Shown here in pieces: positions 1-6,959 of a stretch of 46,252 bases of DNA; positions within the stretch are counted from its first letter, which is position 1; every line of letters begins with the position of its first letter. The notes beneath the pieces are model-generated. The model had not been told where the DNA came from. It worked only from the letters and a program-made list of their open reading frames with translations, and did not search any database. A program made the translations under genes and the position numbers. Origin of the DNA: an uncultured Prevotellaceae bacterium (GTDB lineage: Bacteria; Bacteroidota; Bacteroidia; Bacteroidales; Bacteroidaceae); assembly GCA_902801155.1 (NCBI GenBank), contig CADCHG010000013.1, forward strand, positions 1 through 46,252, written 5' to 3'.

Positions 1-3
1 GCG

Positions 4-11
4 TACCTTTG
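4..11 (+). promoter_or_regulatory. Bacteroidota -7 promoter box (TACCTTTG)
   Basis: TACCTTTG fits the Bacteroidota -7 consensus TAnnTTTG and lies about 60 bases before the start of the outer-membrane protein gene at 71. The -33 half would fall outside the window, so the promoter is only half visible. It probably drives the four-gene run up to 4090. Confidence 0.55.
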
Positions 12-70
12 CATGCGAGATACTACACACGTTTCTTGTACACAGAATATTACTAAAATAATAAGTAAAA

Positions 71-664
71 ATGAAAAAAATCATCTCTATGGCAATAGCT
101 TTGATATTGGCTACAAATGTAAACGCACAAGAGGGGTATGAAGATACCAAGCATGAGGTGGGTCTCAGCTTTGGTTTGGCATCTAACTCACAATGGATTG
201 ATGCCTTCGAAGATGTATTTAGTGACTACTCATACGAGAACATAAAATATGTGGAGCCAATATCTGCCGAGTATTTCTACCATATCAACAAGGTGCTGGG
301 CTTAGGTGGCATCTTCGTTTATGGAAATACAAAACAGGATGTATATTATCGTTGGTCATCATCGTGGGACAGAATAGGTAAAAGCTCAAACGGCTACTAT
401 ACGCTGATGCCTGCCGTAAAATTCAACTTTTTGCGTAAGAAGAATGTAGGCTTGTACTCAAAGGCTGCCCTTGGTGTTACTTATCGAACAGAGTATATAG
501 ACTATGATGACGGCTCTAAGGATTACGATGAAAAGGATTTTCACGTCAATTGGCATTTGTCGTTCATTGGTGTTGAAGTTGGAGGTCCATATTTGCGCGG
601 TTTCACCGAACTGGGCATAGGCGAGCAAGGTATCGTATGTGCCGGTATTAGATATAAGTTCTAA
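71..664 (+). CDS. Small outer-membrane beta-barrel protein
   Basis: A 197-residue exported protein of unknown specific function. It opens with a clear signal peptide (MKK, hydrophobic core, cleavage likely after VNAQ near residue 20). The mature part is rich in alternating aromatic/polar strands and Gly turns, and ends in the aromatic residue of GIRYKF, the usual C-terminal signature of outer-membrane barrels. The size fits an 8-strand barrel. The next gene starts 6 bases after its stop, so it is probably co-transcribed with the glycosyltransferase, ATP-grasp and PLP-enzyme genes. That context suggests a surface role linked to glycan metabolism, but this is inference; no substrate-binding motif was recognised. 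Confidence 0.75.
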   Translation: MKKIISMAIALILATNVNAQEGYEDTKHEVGLSFGLASNSQWIDAFEDVFSDYSYENIKYVEPISAEYFYHINKVLGLGGIFVYGNTKQDVYYRWSSSWDRIGKSSNGYYTLMPAVKFNFLRKKNVGLYSKAALGVTYRTEYIDYDDGSKDYDEKDFHVNWHLSFIGVEVGGPYLRGFTELGIGEQGIVCAGIRYKF

Positions 665-670
665 CATAAA

Positions 671-1798
671 ATGAAAATACTACTCTTAGGAGAATTCAGC
701 AATGTTCACAACAATCTTGCAGAAGGTTTGAGAGCCCTTGGTCATGATGTGACTACAGCTAATGGTGGACATGGCTGGAGTAACTATCATCGTGATATTG
801 ACCTTGGCAGGTCATTTGGATTGTGGGGAGGTATTTCATTTCTTTTCCGACTGCTGAAGGCTCTGCCTAAACTTTGCGGATATGATATCGTCCAATTAGT
901 AAACCCTCATTTCCTGCATCTCAAGGCAGAGAGGGTTATCCCTATCTTCAATTTCCTCAGGAAACATAACAATGGATTAGTGCTTTGCGCAATGGGCGAC
1001 GACTATTACTATTGCTATAACCACAAGCATTTCAAGCCCCTTGCTTATTCCGACTATAATCTTGGGGATAAACCTCGCTCAACAGAGTTTGGAGAGCGTG
1101 CGTATAACGAGTGCGTTGGGACGGCAAAGGAGAAGCTCTCAAGGGAAGTGGCATATTGGTGTGATGCCGTTGTTTCGGTTATCTATGAATATTGGGCACC
1201 CTACAACCTTGTAACCGACAAGGACAAGAACGGAATTCCTATTCGCGAGAAGAACCATTTCATTCCTCTCCCGATAAAAATGCCAGAACCGGTGTGTCCT
1301 CCGCCATCCGACAAGCTTCGCGTTTTCCTTGGCTATAAGAAGGAGTTCGGGGCATATAAGGGAACAGATATTATGATGGAGGTTGCGAATGACCTTCTGA
1401 AGAAATATCCCGATAAAATGGAGCTAAAGCTTGCATCTAACATTCCTTTTGCTGAATATCAGCACATGATGGACAACTCTGATGTGATGCTTGATCAGGT
1501 ATATTCATACGGCCCTGGAATGAATGCCCTCTTGGCTTTATCGAAGGGAATTGTGTGCATAAGCGGTGGTGAGGCTGTGAACTATGAAATGATGGGTGAA
1601 TACGACTGTCGTGCAATAATCAATGTAACTCCTTCATACGAAAGCGTTTATACCGAACTGGAACGGCTTATTCTCATGCCGAAGGATGAACTTCAGGCAT
1701 TAAAGGAGAAAAGCCGCGAATACGTAAGGCGCAATCACGAATGTGTGAAAGTGGCAAGACAATATGAGGCGTTATATAAATTGATAATTAATAATTGA
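671..1798 (+). CDS. GT-B fold glycosyltransferase (GT4-like)
   Basis: A 375-residue cytoplasmic glycosyltransferase that probably transfers a sugar from a nucleotide donor during surface-glycan synthesis. The N-terminal Rossmann half starts MKILLLGEFSNVHNNLAEGL and continues ALGHDV, the classic GT-B opening where a loop follows strand 1. The C-terminal half carries the donor-site region around YSYGPGMNALLALSKG and ISGGEAVNYEMMGE (about residues 275-315), with a Glu in the position typical of retaining GT4 enzymes. Length is normal for GT4. Its last residues (LIINN) and stop lie in an AT-rich repeat (about 1783-1815) that continues into the next gene. Donor and acceptor cannot be told from sequence. 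It sits between an outer-membrane protein gene (6-base gap) and an ATP-grasp gene (3-base gap), so it is almost certainly part of that operon. Confidence 0.8.
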   Translation: MKILLLGEFSNVHNNLAEGLRALGHDVTTANGGHGWSNYHRDIDLGRSFGLWGGISFLFRLLKALPKLCGYDIVQLVNPHFLHLKAERVIPIFNFLRKHNNGLVLCAMGDDYYYCYNHKHFKPLAYSDYNLGDKPRSTEFGERAYNECVGTAKEKLSREVAYWCDAVVSVIYEYWAPYNLVTDKDKNGIPIREKNHFIPLPIKMPEPVCPPPSDKLRVFLGYKKEFGAYKGTDIMMEVANDLLKKYPDKMELKLASNIPFAEYQHMMDNSDVMLDQVYSYGPGMNALLALSKGIVCISGGEAVNYEMMGEYDCRAIINVTPSYESVYTELERLILMPKDELQALKEKSREYVRRNHECVKVARQYEALYKLIINN

Positions 1799-1801
1799 AA
1801 A

Positions 1802-3082
1802 TTGAAAATTAATTTCACACAGCAAGAAAAAGTATCAAAAAAACTCTCCCCCTCGGGGGAGAAGGAGGGGGGCTGTAAAAAACTTATGGTCCTTGGTGGC
1901 AATATCGTGCAGATGGAGGCTACACTTGAGGCAAAGCGTCAAGGCTATTATGTCATTAGTGCTGATTTGCACGAGGATAATCCCGGACACAAGGTGGCTG
2001 ATGAATACTGCAAGGTGGATATTGTGGATAAGGAGGCTGTGCTTCGAGAGGCAAGACGACTGAATATCGACGGTATAGTGCCTTACAGCTCAGATACCCT
2101 TGCCCCTATTGCAGCATACGTAGCAGAAGAAATGGGGTTGCCTGGAAATCCATACAAGGCAGTATGCACACTTACTCATAAGGACTTATTCCGTAAGTTC
2201 CTTACAGATAACGGTTTTAGTGCCCCTTGGTCAGATAGTTTCACGAATCTTGATGAGGCTATTATATATTTCCGAAAGAAAGGAAAAGAAGGTGGCAAGG
2301 CAATAATGAAACCTGTGGATTCAGCAGGTAGCAGAGGCGTTTTTGCAATAACGAGCAAGGAAGAACTTAAAGAGCATTGGGAGGAGTCGCTATCATATTC
2401 TATCTGCGGACGAGTAATCGTTGAACAGTTTATAGAGAAAGTAGGGCATCAGTTGGATGGTGATATCTTCCTTGATAATGGTAAGATAATCTTTGCAGGT
2501 TTCTGTGATCAGCATCACGTTGCGGGAAAGTCATCACTCGTACCTGTATCGTTGAGCTTTCCTTCTGAACTTAGTCGGGAGATGAAGCAGAAGGCTGTTG
2601 ACGAGCTGCAAAAGATTTTCTCTTTGTTAGGTATGAAAACCGGCCCTTGCAACGTTGAGTTTGTTGTTGGCAAGGATGGAGAGATTTATTTCCTTGACCT
2701 CGGGCCTCGGAATGGCGGTTGTAATATTCCGTATCTTGAGCAGGCGGCAACAGGCTTTAATGAGAACACATACACCATTCGTGCTGCGGTAGGCGATAAG
2801 CTTCCAAAACGTGATAAAGTGCTTTGTGACAATGCGAAATACGTTATGTACTATCGTCCATACGCCAATGAGAACGGTCGTTATAAGGAGTTGTGGATGT
2901 CGGAGTATTTCCGCAATAAGGTTATCAATATTACTCATCTGATGAATATTGGTGATGAAATCCAGCTAACGCATAACGGTAATGATACCGTTGCCGTGGT
3001 GTTTGCGAAGTTCGATAACCAACAGGAAATGCTTGAGACAATAGATAATATGTCTGCCCATCTTCGGGTAATAACAGAATAA
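1802..3082 (+). CDS. ATP-grasp domain carboxylate-amine ligase
   Basis: A 426-codon ATP-grasp enzyme. The family joins a carboxylate (via acyl-phosphate) to an amine or similar nucleophile. Visible parts: Rossmann-like pre-ATP-grasp domain from MVLGGNIVQMEATLEA; IDGIVPYSSDTLAPIA; ATP-binding strand AIMKPVDSAGSRGVF (about residue 160-175); VIVEQFIE; metal/phosphate motif FLDLGPRNGG near residue 300. The start is uncertain. The longest frame opens with TTG at 1802, 3 bases after the previous stop, but residues 15-25 are encoded by a GC-rich dispersed repeat (1844-1872). The next in-frame ATG is at 1886. Either translation begins at 1886, or the repeat has been absorbed into the N-terminus. With the flanking glycosyltransferase and DegT-like genes, it may attach an amino acid or similar acid to an amino sugar; that is inference. 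Confidence 0.8.
   Translation: MKINFTQQEKVSKKLSPSGEKEGGCKKLMVLGGNIVQMEATLEAKRQGYYVISADLHEDNPGHKVADEYCKVDIVDKEAVLREARRLNIDGIVPYSSDTLAPIAAYVAEEMGLPGNPYKAVCTLTHKDLFRKFLTDNGFSAPWSDSFTNLDEAIIYFRKKGKEGGKAIMKPVDSAGSRGVFAITSKEELKEHWEESLSYSICGRVIVEQFIEKVGHQLDGDIFLDNGKIIFAGFCDQHHVAGKSSLVPVSLSFPSELSREMKQKAVDELQKIFSLLGMKTGPCNVEFVVGKDGEIYFLDLGPRNGGCNIPYLEQAATGFNENTYTIRAAVGDKLPKRDKVLCDNAKYVMYYRPYANENGRYKELWMSEYFRNKVINITHLMNIGDEIQLTHNGNDTVAVVFAKFDNQQEMLETIDNMSAHLRVITE
1844..1872 (+). repeat. GC-rich dispersed palindromic repeat (empty site)
   Basis: CTCCCCCTCGGGGGAG core followed by an AGGAGGGGGG arm. The same layout recurs on the other strand at 31948-32009, where a 33-bp unit sits between core and arm. 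Here the unit is absent. The repeat lies inside the longest reading frame of the ATP-grasp gene. Confidence 0.75.
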
Positions 3083-3085
3083 GGT

Positions 3086-4090
3086 ATGAAAGAAATAGGA
3101 AGCATCTTTCCACTTTACGACAAATGTCAAGGAAGTGGTACTCACAATAACATGTTAAGTGGCAGAAAGTTATTCTCTTTCTGTCGAGAGGCTATATATC
3201 TTATTGCCAAGAAGGAAATGGCAAACGGTAAAAAAGTGATGCTTCCTAAATATACTTGTGATACGGTTATTGCTCCATTCCTGCAACTTGGATATGACTA
3301 TCAATTCTATCCGGTTTGCAAAGATTTGACAATAGATATTCCAAAGGCAAAGGAGATATTCTCTGCGCATCATCCTAATCTTATTGTCATTCATCCATAT
3401 TTTGGTATGGATCTTACAAGACAAGAGCAGGATATGTTGAGAGAAATGCACGAAAACGGATGCGAGATAATCCTCGACCTTACACAATGTCTTTTCTCTA
3501 CTATGCGTCTGCCTTTCATAAAATATTATGTGGGTAGTATAAGAAAATGGTTCGCCATTCCTGATGGTGCTTTCCTTGAAACCTCCGATGAAATGGGGAT
3601 TTATTGCGCTGAAAACAATGAGATTGTATCTCTTCAGACAAAGGCAATGAAACTAAGAGGAGAGTATTTCCAAGGGGGTGATACTAATGTCAAGGAAGAA
3701 TCAATACGCCTTTCACATGAGGTTGAACGCCTCATGACAAGGCCGATTACTCCACATACTATGGCTTCTGTATCAAAAGATCTCCTTGCTTTTGAAGATG
3801 CAGATGCTCAGCAGAAAATAAGGATTGAGAATTACAAGCGTCTTTACGAAGGTTTGAAAGATGCAGATAATATAGAATTAGTCGCCGATATCAGCCGTTT
3901 GACCACCGCTCCCCTATTCTTTCCATTCCGCGTAGGTAATATATCGGAAATGCAAAAGAAATTGGCGAAGAAGGGCATCTATGCCCGACTGATATGGGAA
4001 GAGGAAGACAGAATACTGACCATAACGGTTGATCAGAGATACGATCTCTCGGATATGGACAGAGTTATTGCCGCAATAAAGGAGGAGTAA
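3086..4090 (+). CDS. PLP-dependent DegT/DnrJ-like enzyme
   Basis: A 334-residue fold-type I PLP enzyme of the DegT/DnrJ/EryC1 kind, which usually aminates keto-sugars but can have other substrates. VMLPKYTCDTVIAPF (about 51-65) matches the family's opening around the cofactor pocket. EIILDLTQ holds the Asp (D131) expected to pair with the PLP ring nitrogen. VGSIRKWFAIPDGAF contains K154, the likely Schiff-base lysine. It is shorter than typical sugar aminotransferases (about 370-400 residues). It starts 3 bases after the ATP-grasp stop and ends the operon. The ATP-grasp and DegT-like pair behind a glycosyltransferase suggests synthesis and acylation of an amino sugar for a surface glycan (inference). 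Confidence 0.75.
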   Translation: MKEIGSIFPLYDKCQGSGTHNNMLSGRKLFSFCREAIYLIAKKEMANGKKVMLPKYTCDTVIAPFLQLGYDYQFYPVCKDLTIDIPKAKEIFSAHHPNLIVIHPYFGMDLTRQEQDMLREMHENGCEIILDLTQCLFSTMRLPFIKYYVGSIRKWFAIPDGAFLETSDEMGIYCAENNEIVSLQTKAMKLRGEYFQGGDTNVKEESIRLSHEVERLMTRPITPHTMASVSKDLLAFEDADAQQKIRIENYKRLYEGLKDADNIELVADISRLTTAPLFFPFRVGNISEMQKKLAKKGIYARLIWEEEDRILTITVDQRYDLSDMDRVIAAIKEE

Positions 4091-4119
4091 ATACCAACAT
4101 CCTACGCTATTCCAAGGGA

Positions 4120-4234
4120 CCAAACTCGATGAAGGTCCCATAAAGTCCCATTCTGGATAAGAGCTTTTCGAGTTTGGTTAGGAGTCAGAACGGATTTATA
4201 GCGGATTTGAAACGGACCTATAACGGACCTGAAT
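4120..4234. repeat. Inverted repeat plus 11-bp tandem repeats
   Basis: CCAAACTCGA (4120-4129) is a perfect inverted match to TCGAGTTTGG (4168-4177). It is followed by four 11-bp units beginning CGGA at 4191, 4202, 4213 and 4224 (CGGATTTATAG, CGGATTTGAAA, CGGACCTATAA, CGGACCTGAAT). This fills most of the 248-base gap between the PLP-enzyme gene and the terminator hairpin. Function unknown; the exact 11-base period matches the array at 20033-20142, though the unit sequence differs. Confidence 0.7.
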
Positions 4235-4277
4235 CTGCTTTGCAAAGGAACACTAAGAAATTTCCCTCCTACAAAGA

Positions 4278-4314
4278 AAAATCCCATTTGCCCGATGTGA
4301 GCAAATGGGATTTT
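4278..4314. terminator. Bidirectional intrinsic terminator
   Basis: A perfect 14-bp stem, AAAATCCCATTTGC / GCAAATGGGATTTT, with a 9-base loop and A/T tracts on both sides. It lies between convergent genes (PLP enzyme + and arabinofuranosidase -) and can terminate both. Confidence 0.85.
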
Positions 4315-4338
4315 ATCGTTTATGTATAGAAGATATTC

Positions 4339-6321
4339 TTACTTCAGAGTTACCTTAATCATAGTAAAGCTATTAGCAGGAACTTCGATTGTCATCTTCT
4401 TCTGAACGCTCATATTGTCTGTCTTAGGCTTTACAAACTGTCTGTCGTAGTTGTTCTCGAAATCTGGATTGCCAGAGAGGACAGTACGCTCAGCTGTAGC
4501 GTCAAAGTTGCCGAAACGGCTGAGGTCGATAGTAGCCTTGCGAGGGAAGATACCGCAGTTACATACCTTTACATAAACCTCGCCCTTGTCAGCATTGAGG
4601 ATAACTGACTGGCCAATGAGGCTATTGTCACCCTTATCGAACTTAACGCAGTTGCCATAGAAGTACTTACCAGCAGACTCACCGAACATCTTCTGAACGT
4701 AGTAGCTGCAAGTGAAGAATGGCTTCTCGTTATCAAAGTAGATAAGGTCAGGGTTCCAGTTGGTGTTGTTCTTGTAAGCGAAGAGAGGAGCGTAAGATGT
4801 CATACATACAATATCACCGTTTCTCTCAACGTGGAGAAGATAGAGAGCCTCAGCAAGAGCGTCGCCAAGCTGATTACCATGTGATCTTTCCTGAACAGAG
4901 TACTCACCAAGATATACCTTAGTCTTGCGGTTGCGTGGGTAAGAATCATACTGACGACTCTGGAGGAACATCTGACGAGAGTCATAGTAGTGCTCGTCAA
5001 TGATGTCAAGACCAATCTCCTCAGCGAACTTCCAAGAATTCTCATAGTCTGGGTTGCCCTTGTGTGAACCAGGACCAGCAGTACCTATGATGATGATGTT
5101 AGGATAAGCCTTGCGAATCTTGTCGTAGATATACTTGAAACGCTCCTTGAACTCAGGAGTGATCTTTTCCTCGTTACCTATACCGATATACTTGAGGTTG
5201 AATGGTTCTGGGTGACCTGCATCTGCACGAACCTTACCCCACTTTGTAGAAGCATCGCCGTTTGCCCACTCAATAAGGTCGAGAGCATCCTGTGCCCAAC
5301 GGTCAATATCATCCATTGGCCAAGGCTCCTGAGCCTGAGTCTTCATGCTCCAACCGCCGTTTACACCCTGACAGCTAACGCCACAAGGAAGAATTGGCAC
5401 AGGCTCCATCTTCATATCCTCACAGAGCTGGAAATACTCAAAGTAACCCAAACCCATTGACTGGAGATAACCCCATGTGTTCTTGATAGCCTTACGCTGC
5501 TCCTTTGGACCTACAGAGTTCTTCCAATGATAGGTGTCCCAGAAGCCGTCACCACCACCGTGAACTACACAACCGCCAGGGAAGCGCATGAACTGTGGGT
5601 GGAGAGCCTCAAGAGCCTCGGCAAGATCCTTACGAAGACCATGACCATGATAAGTATCCTGTGGCATGAGAGAAACCATATCTACGTCGAGATTACCCTT
5701 GTCGAGAAGGAGAATCTGGAGGTTTGCCTCCTTGCAATCTGCATTTGCTGTAAGCTCAGCACTATATTTCTGCCAGCCAGAACCCTTTGTGTTGATCTCT
5801 GTCTCAGCGAGAATCTTGTTGTCCTTGCTTGCAAGAACCACTCTTACCTTCTTGGCATTGCCTTCAACGCTACGGAAGAAAACAGAGAAGTTGTACTTAG
5901 CACCAGACTTGATGTTCATTCCGAAGAAACCCTCGTTCTGCATACCAACACCTGTCCAACCGTCGAAGTCATAGTAATGACCTATGCGCTCAGCATAGAT
6001 TCGCATGTAGGTTGGGTTGTTAGGATGGATGGTATTATCCATGCGAGGCTCGATGAAACCGGCAGAATGTCCAGGGCGAATGAACTTCCAGTTAGTACCA
6101 GGTCCCCATCCGTCGCGCTGCGCAGGACTGTATTCGAAACTGCCATTCTGAACGAGGTCGGCATAGAGGCCGCCATCGGCAGAGAAACTGATATCCTCAA
6201 AGAAGATACCGATAAGATTGTCACTAATCACCTTGCCACCAGAAGGTGCTTTTACCGACTTCGCACTCAAGCCAAGGCATGAAGAGAGAAGTAGTGCTCC
6301 AATAAATGCTTTTTTTGTCAT
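4339..6321 (-). CDS. Secreted GH51 alpha-L-arabinofuranosidase
   Basis: A 660-residue exoglycosidase expected to release terminal alpha-L-arabinofuranose from arabinoxylan or arabinan side chains. It has a signal peptide (MTKKAFIGALLLSSCLGLSA) and then the family start DNLIGIFFEDISFSADGGLY. A carbohydrate-binding-like jelly-roll insert spans about 75-215 (KYNFSVFFRSVEGNAKKVRV). The (beta/alpha)8 catalytic barrel includes FMRFPGGCVVHG (about 244-255). The acid/base Glu is in YIGIGNEE (E384) and the nucleophile Glu in VYLGEYS (E473). A C-terminal beta domain follows. All catalytic elements are intact and the length is normal for Bacteroidales GH51. A Bacteroidota promoter lies at 6373-6404. The Cys at position 15 of the signal is not followed by a good lipobox context, so periplasmic location is favoured. 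Confidence 0.93.
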   Translation of the reverse strand: MTKKAFIGALLLSSCLGLSAKSVKAPSGGKVISDNLIGIFFEDISFSADGGLYADLVQNGSFEYSPAQRDGWGPGTNWKFIRPGHSAGFIEPRMDNTIHPNNPTYMRIYAERIGHYYDFDGWTGVGMQNEGFFGMNIKSGAKYNFSVFFRSVEGNAKKVRVVLASKDNKILAETEINTKGSGWQKYSAELTANADCKEANLQILLLDKGNLDVDMVSLMPQDTYHGHGLRKDLAEALEALHPQFMRFPGGCVVHGGGDGFWDTYHWKNSVGPKEQRKAIKNTWGYLQSMGLGYFEYFQLCEDMKMEPVPILPCGVSCQGVNGGWSMKTQAQEPWPMDDIDRWAQDALDLIEWANGDASTKWGKVRADAGHPEPFNLKYIGIGNEEKITPEFKERFKYIYDKIRKAYPNIIIIGTAGPGSHKGNPDYENSWKFAEEIGLDIIDEHYYDSRQMFLQSRQYDSYPRNRKTKVYLGEYSVQERSHGNQLGDALAEALYLLHVERNGDIVCMTSYAPLFAYKNNTNWNPDLIYFDNEKPFFTCSYYVQKMFGESAGKYFYGNCVKFDKGDNSLIGQSVILNADKGEVYVKVCNCGIFPRKATIDLSRFGNFDATAERTVLSGNPDFENNYDRQFVKPKTDNMSVQKKMTIEVPANSFTMIKVTLK

Positions 6322-6372
6322 TTTTAGGTTATTGTTATTTGAATAATTGATCTTGTTACCTCAAGTACTCGA

Positions 6373-6404
6373 CAAAGATAATATTTTTTTCCCGATTACG
6401 CAAG
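6373..6404 (-). promoter_or_regulatory. Promoter of the arabinofuranosidase gene
   Basis: On the minus strand: CTTG (6404-6401), 20-base spacer, TATCTTTG (6380-6373). This matches TTTG-N19/20-TAnnTTTG with one mismatch and lies about 50 bases before the start codon. Confidence 0.7.
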
Positions 6405-6670
6405 GATAAGCCTCTTTTTTATTAGAAAAATGTTATAAATATATAATGTTTTGTTATAAAACGCATACATTTTGCGATTTCATCGAAAAAAAGGCAGAAA
6501 ACGTACAAATGCGGCAAAGTTTCTCTCTTTGTGAAACCGATTTGCTAATATCGTACATTTATTGAGTGTCTTTTTACAATAAAGTTTTCCCATTATTCCA
6601 AATAATTACGTAATAATACCATCTTGTAAAAATATTTGTAATATTATTTTAAAAAAACGCGCAAAGTTTA

Positions 6671-6678
6671 TACCTTTG
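6671..6678 (+). promoter_or_regulatory. -7 box opening a long leader
   Basis: TACCTTTG at 6671-6678, with TTTT at 6647-6650 as a weak -33 element 20 bases upstream. Transcription from here would give a leader of roughly 270 bases before the ATG at 6960. The remaining intergenic DNA from 6405 to 6646 is very AT-rich with no gene seen. Confidence 0.6.
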
Positions 6679-6728
6679 CAGCAGGAAAATAAATCCACAA
6701 AACCGAAAATCGAACCAAAAATCGTACC

Positions 6729-6812
6729 ATGGTGATGCGGCGTTTGTTTGCGTACACATTCCGTTTTGGTAATAGAAGATTCTTAAACGTGCCTCAAAGC
6801 ACGACAAAATAA
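6729..6812 (+). other. Candidate leader peptide ORF (27 codons)
   Basis: ATG at 6729 opens 27 sense codons ending in TAA at 6810. The peptide is rich in Arg and aromatic residues (MRRLFAYTFRFGNRRFL core). The last third overlaps a small CGTGC/GCACG hairpin (6788-6803). It lies inside the predicted leader of the 1473-residue secreted protein. It could be a regulatory upstream ORF or chance; no clear ribosome-binding site is visible, which is common in this phylum. Confidence 0.4.
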
Positions 6813-6837
6813 AAATCACGGATAATAAAGACGGTAA

Positions 6838-6881
6838 TAATTAACATTGGAAAGCGGGACTAAACCGGTGGGGGTTAATTA
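6838..6881 (+). promoter_or_regulatory. Structured 5' leader element
   Basis: TAATTAACATTGG (6838-6850) pairs with CCGGTGGGGGTTAATTA (6865-6881). The two TAATTAAC/GTTAATTA arms match perfectly, the inner arms pair with two G-T wobbles, and G residues bulge between them. The 14-base loop is AAAGCGGGACTAAA. It sits about 80 bases before the start codon of the large secreted protein. It may be a regulatory RNA element; no known riboswitch class was recognised. Confidence 0.45.
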
Positions 6882-6959
6882 AAGGCGGATTATATTATAC
6901 GGATAACAAAATCAAGATGGTATTTATTATATGTAATATTAAGTAAAGTAAAGTCAAGT

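Noticed and set aside
5527-6282. 251-codon plus-strand open frame opposite the arabinofuranosidase
   Set aside because: It is antisense to a GH51 gene with all catalytic motifs intact; its protein has no recognisable domain and no promoter. Treated as a shadow of codon bias.
6373-6678. tRNA or known riboswitch in the long AT-rich gap
   Set aside because: No cloverleaf, T-loop GTTCRA box or recognised aptamer core could be found; only promoters and the leader hairpins are supported.
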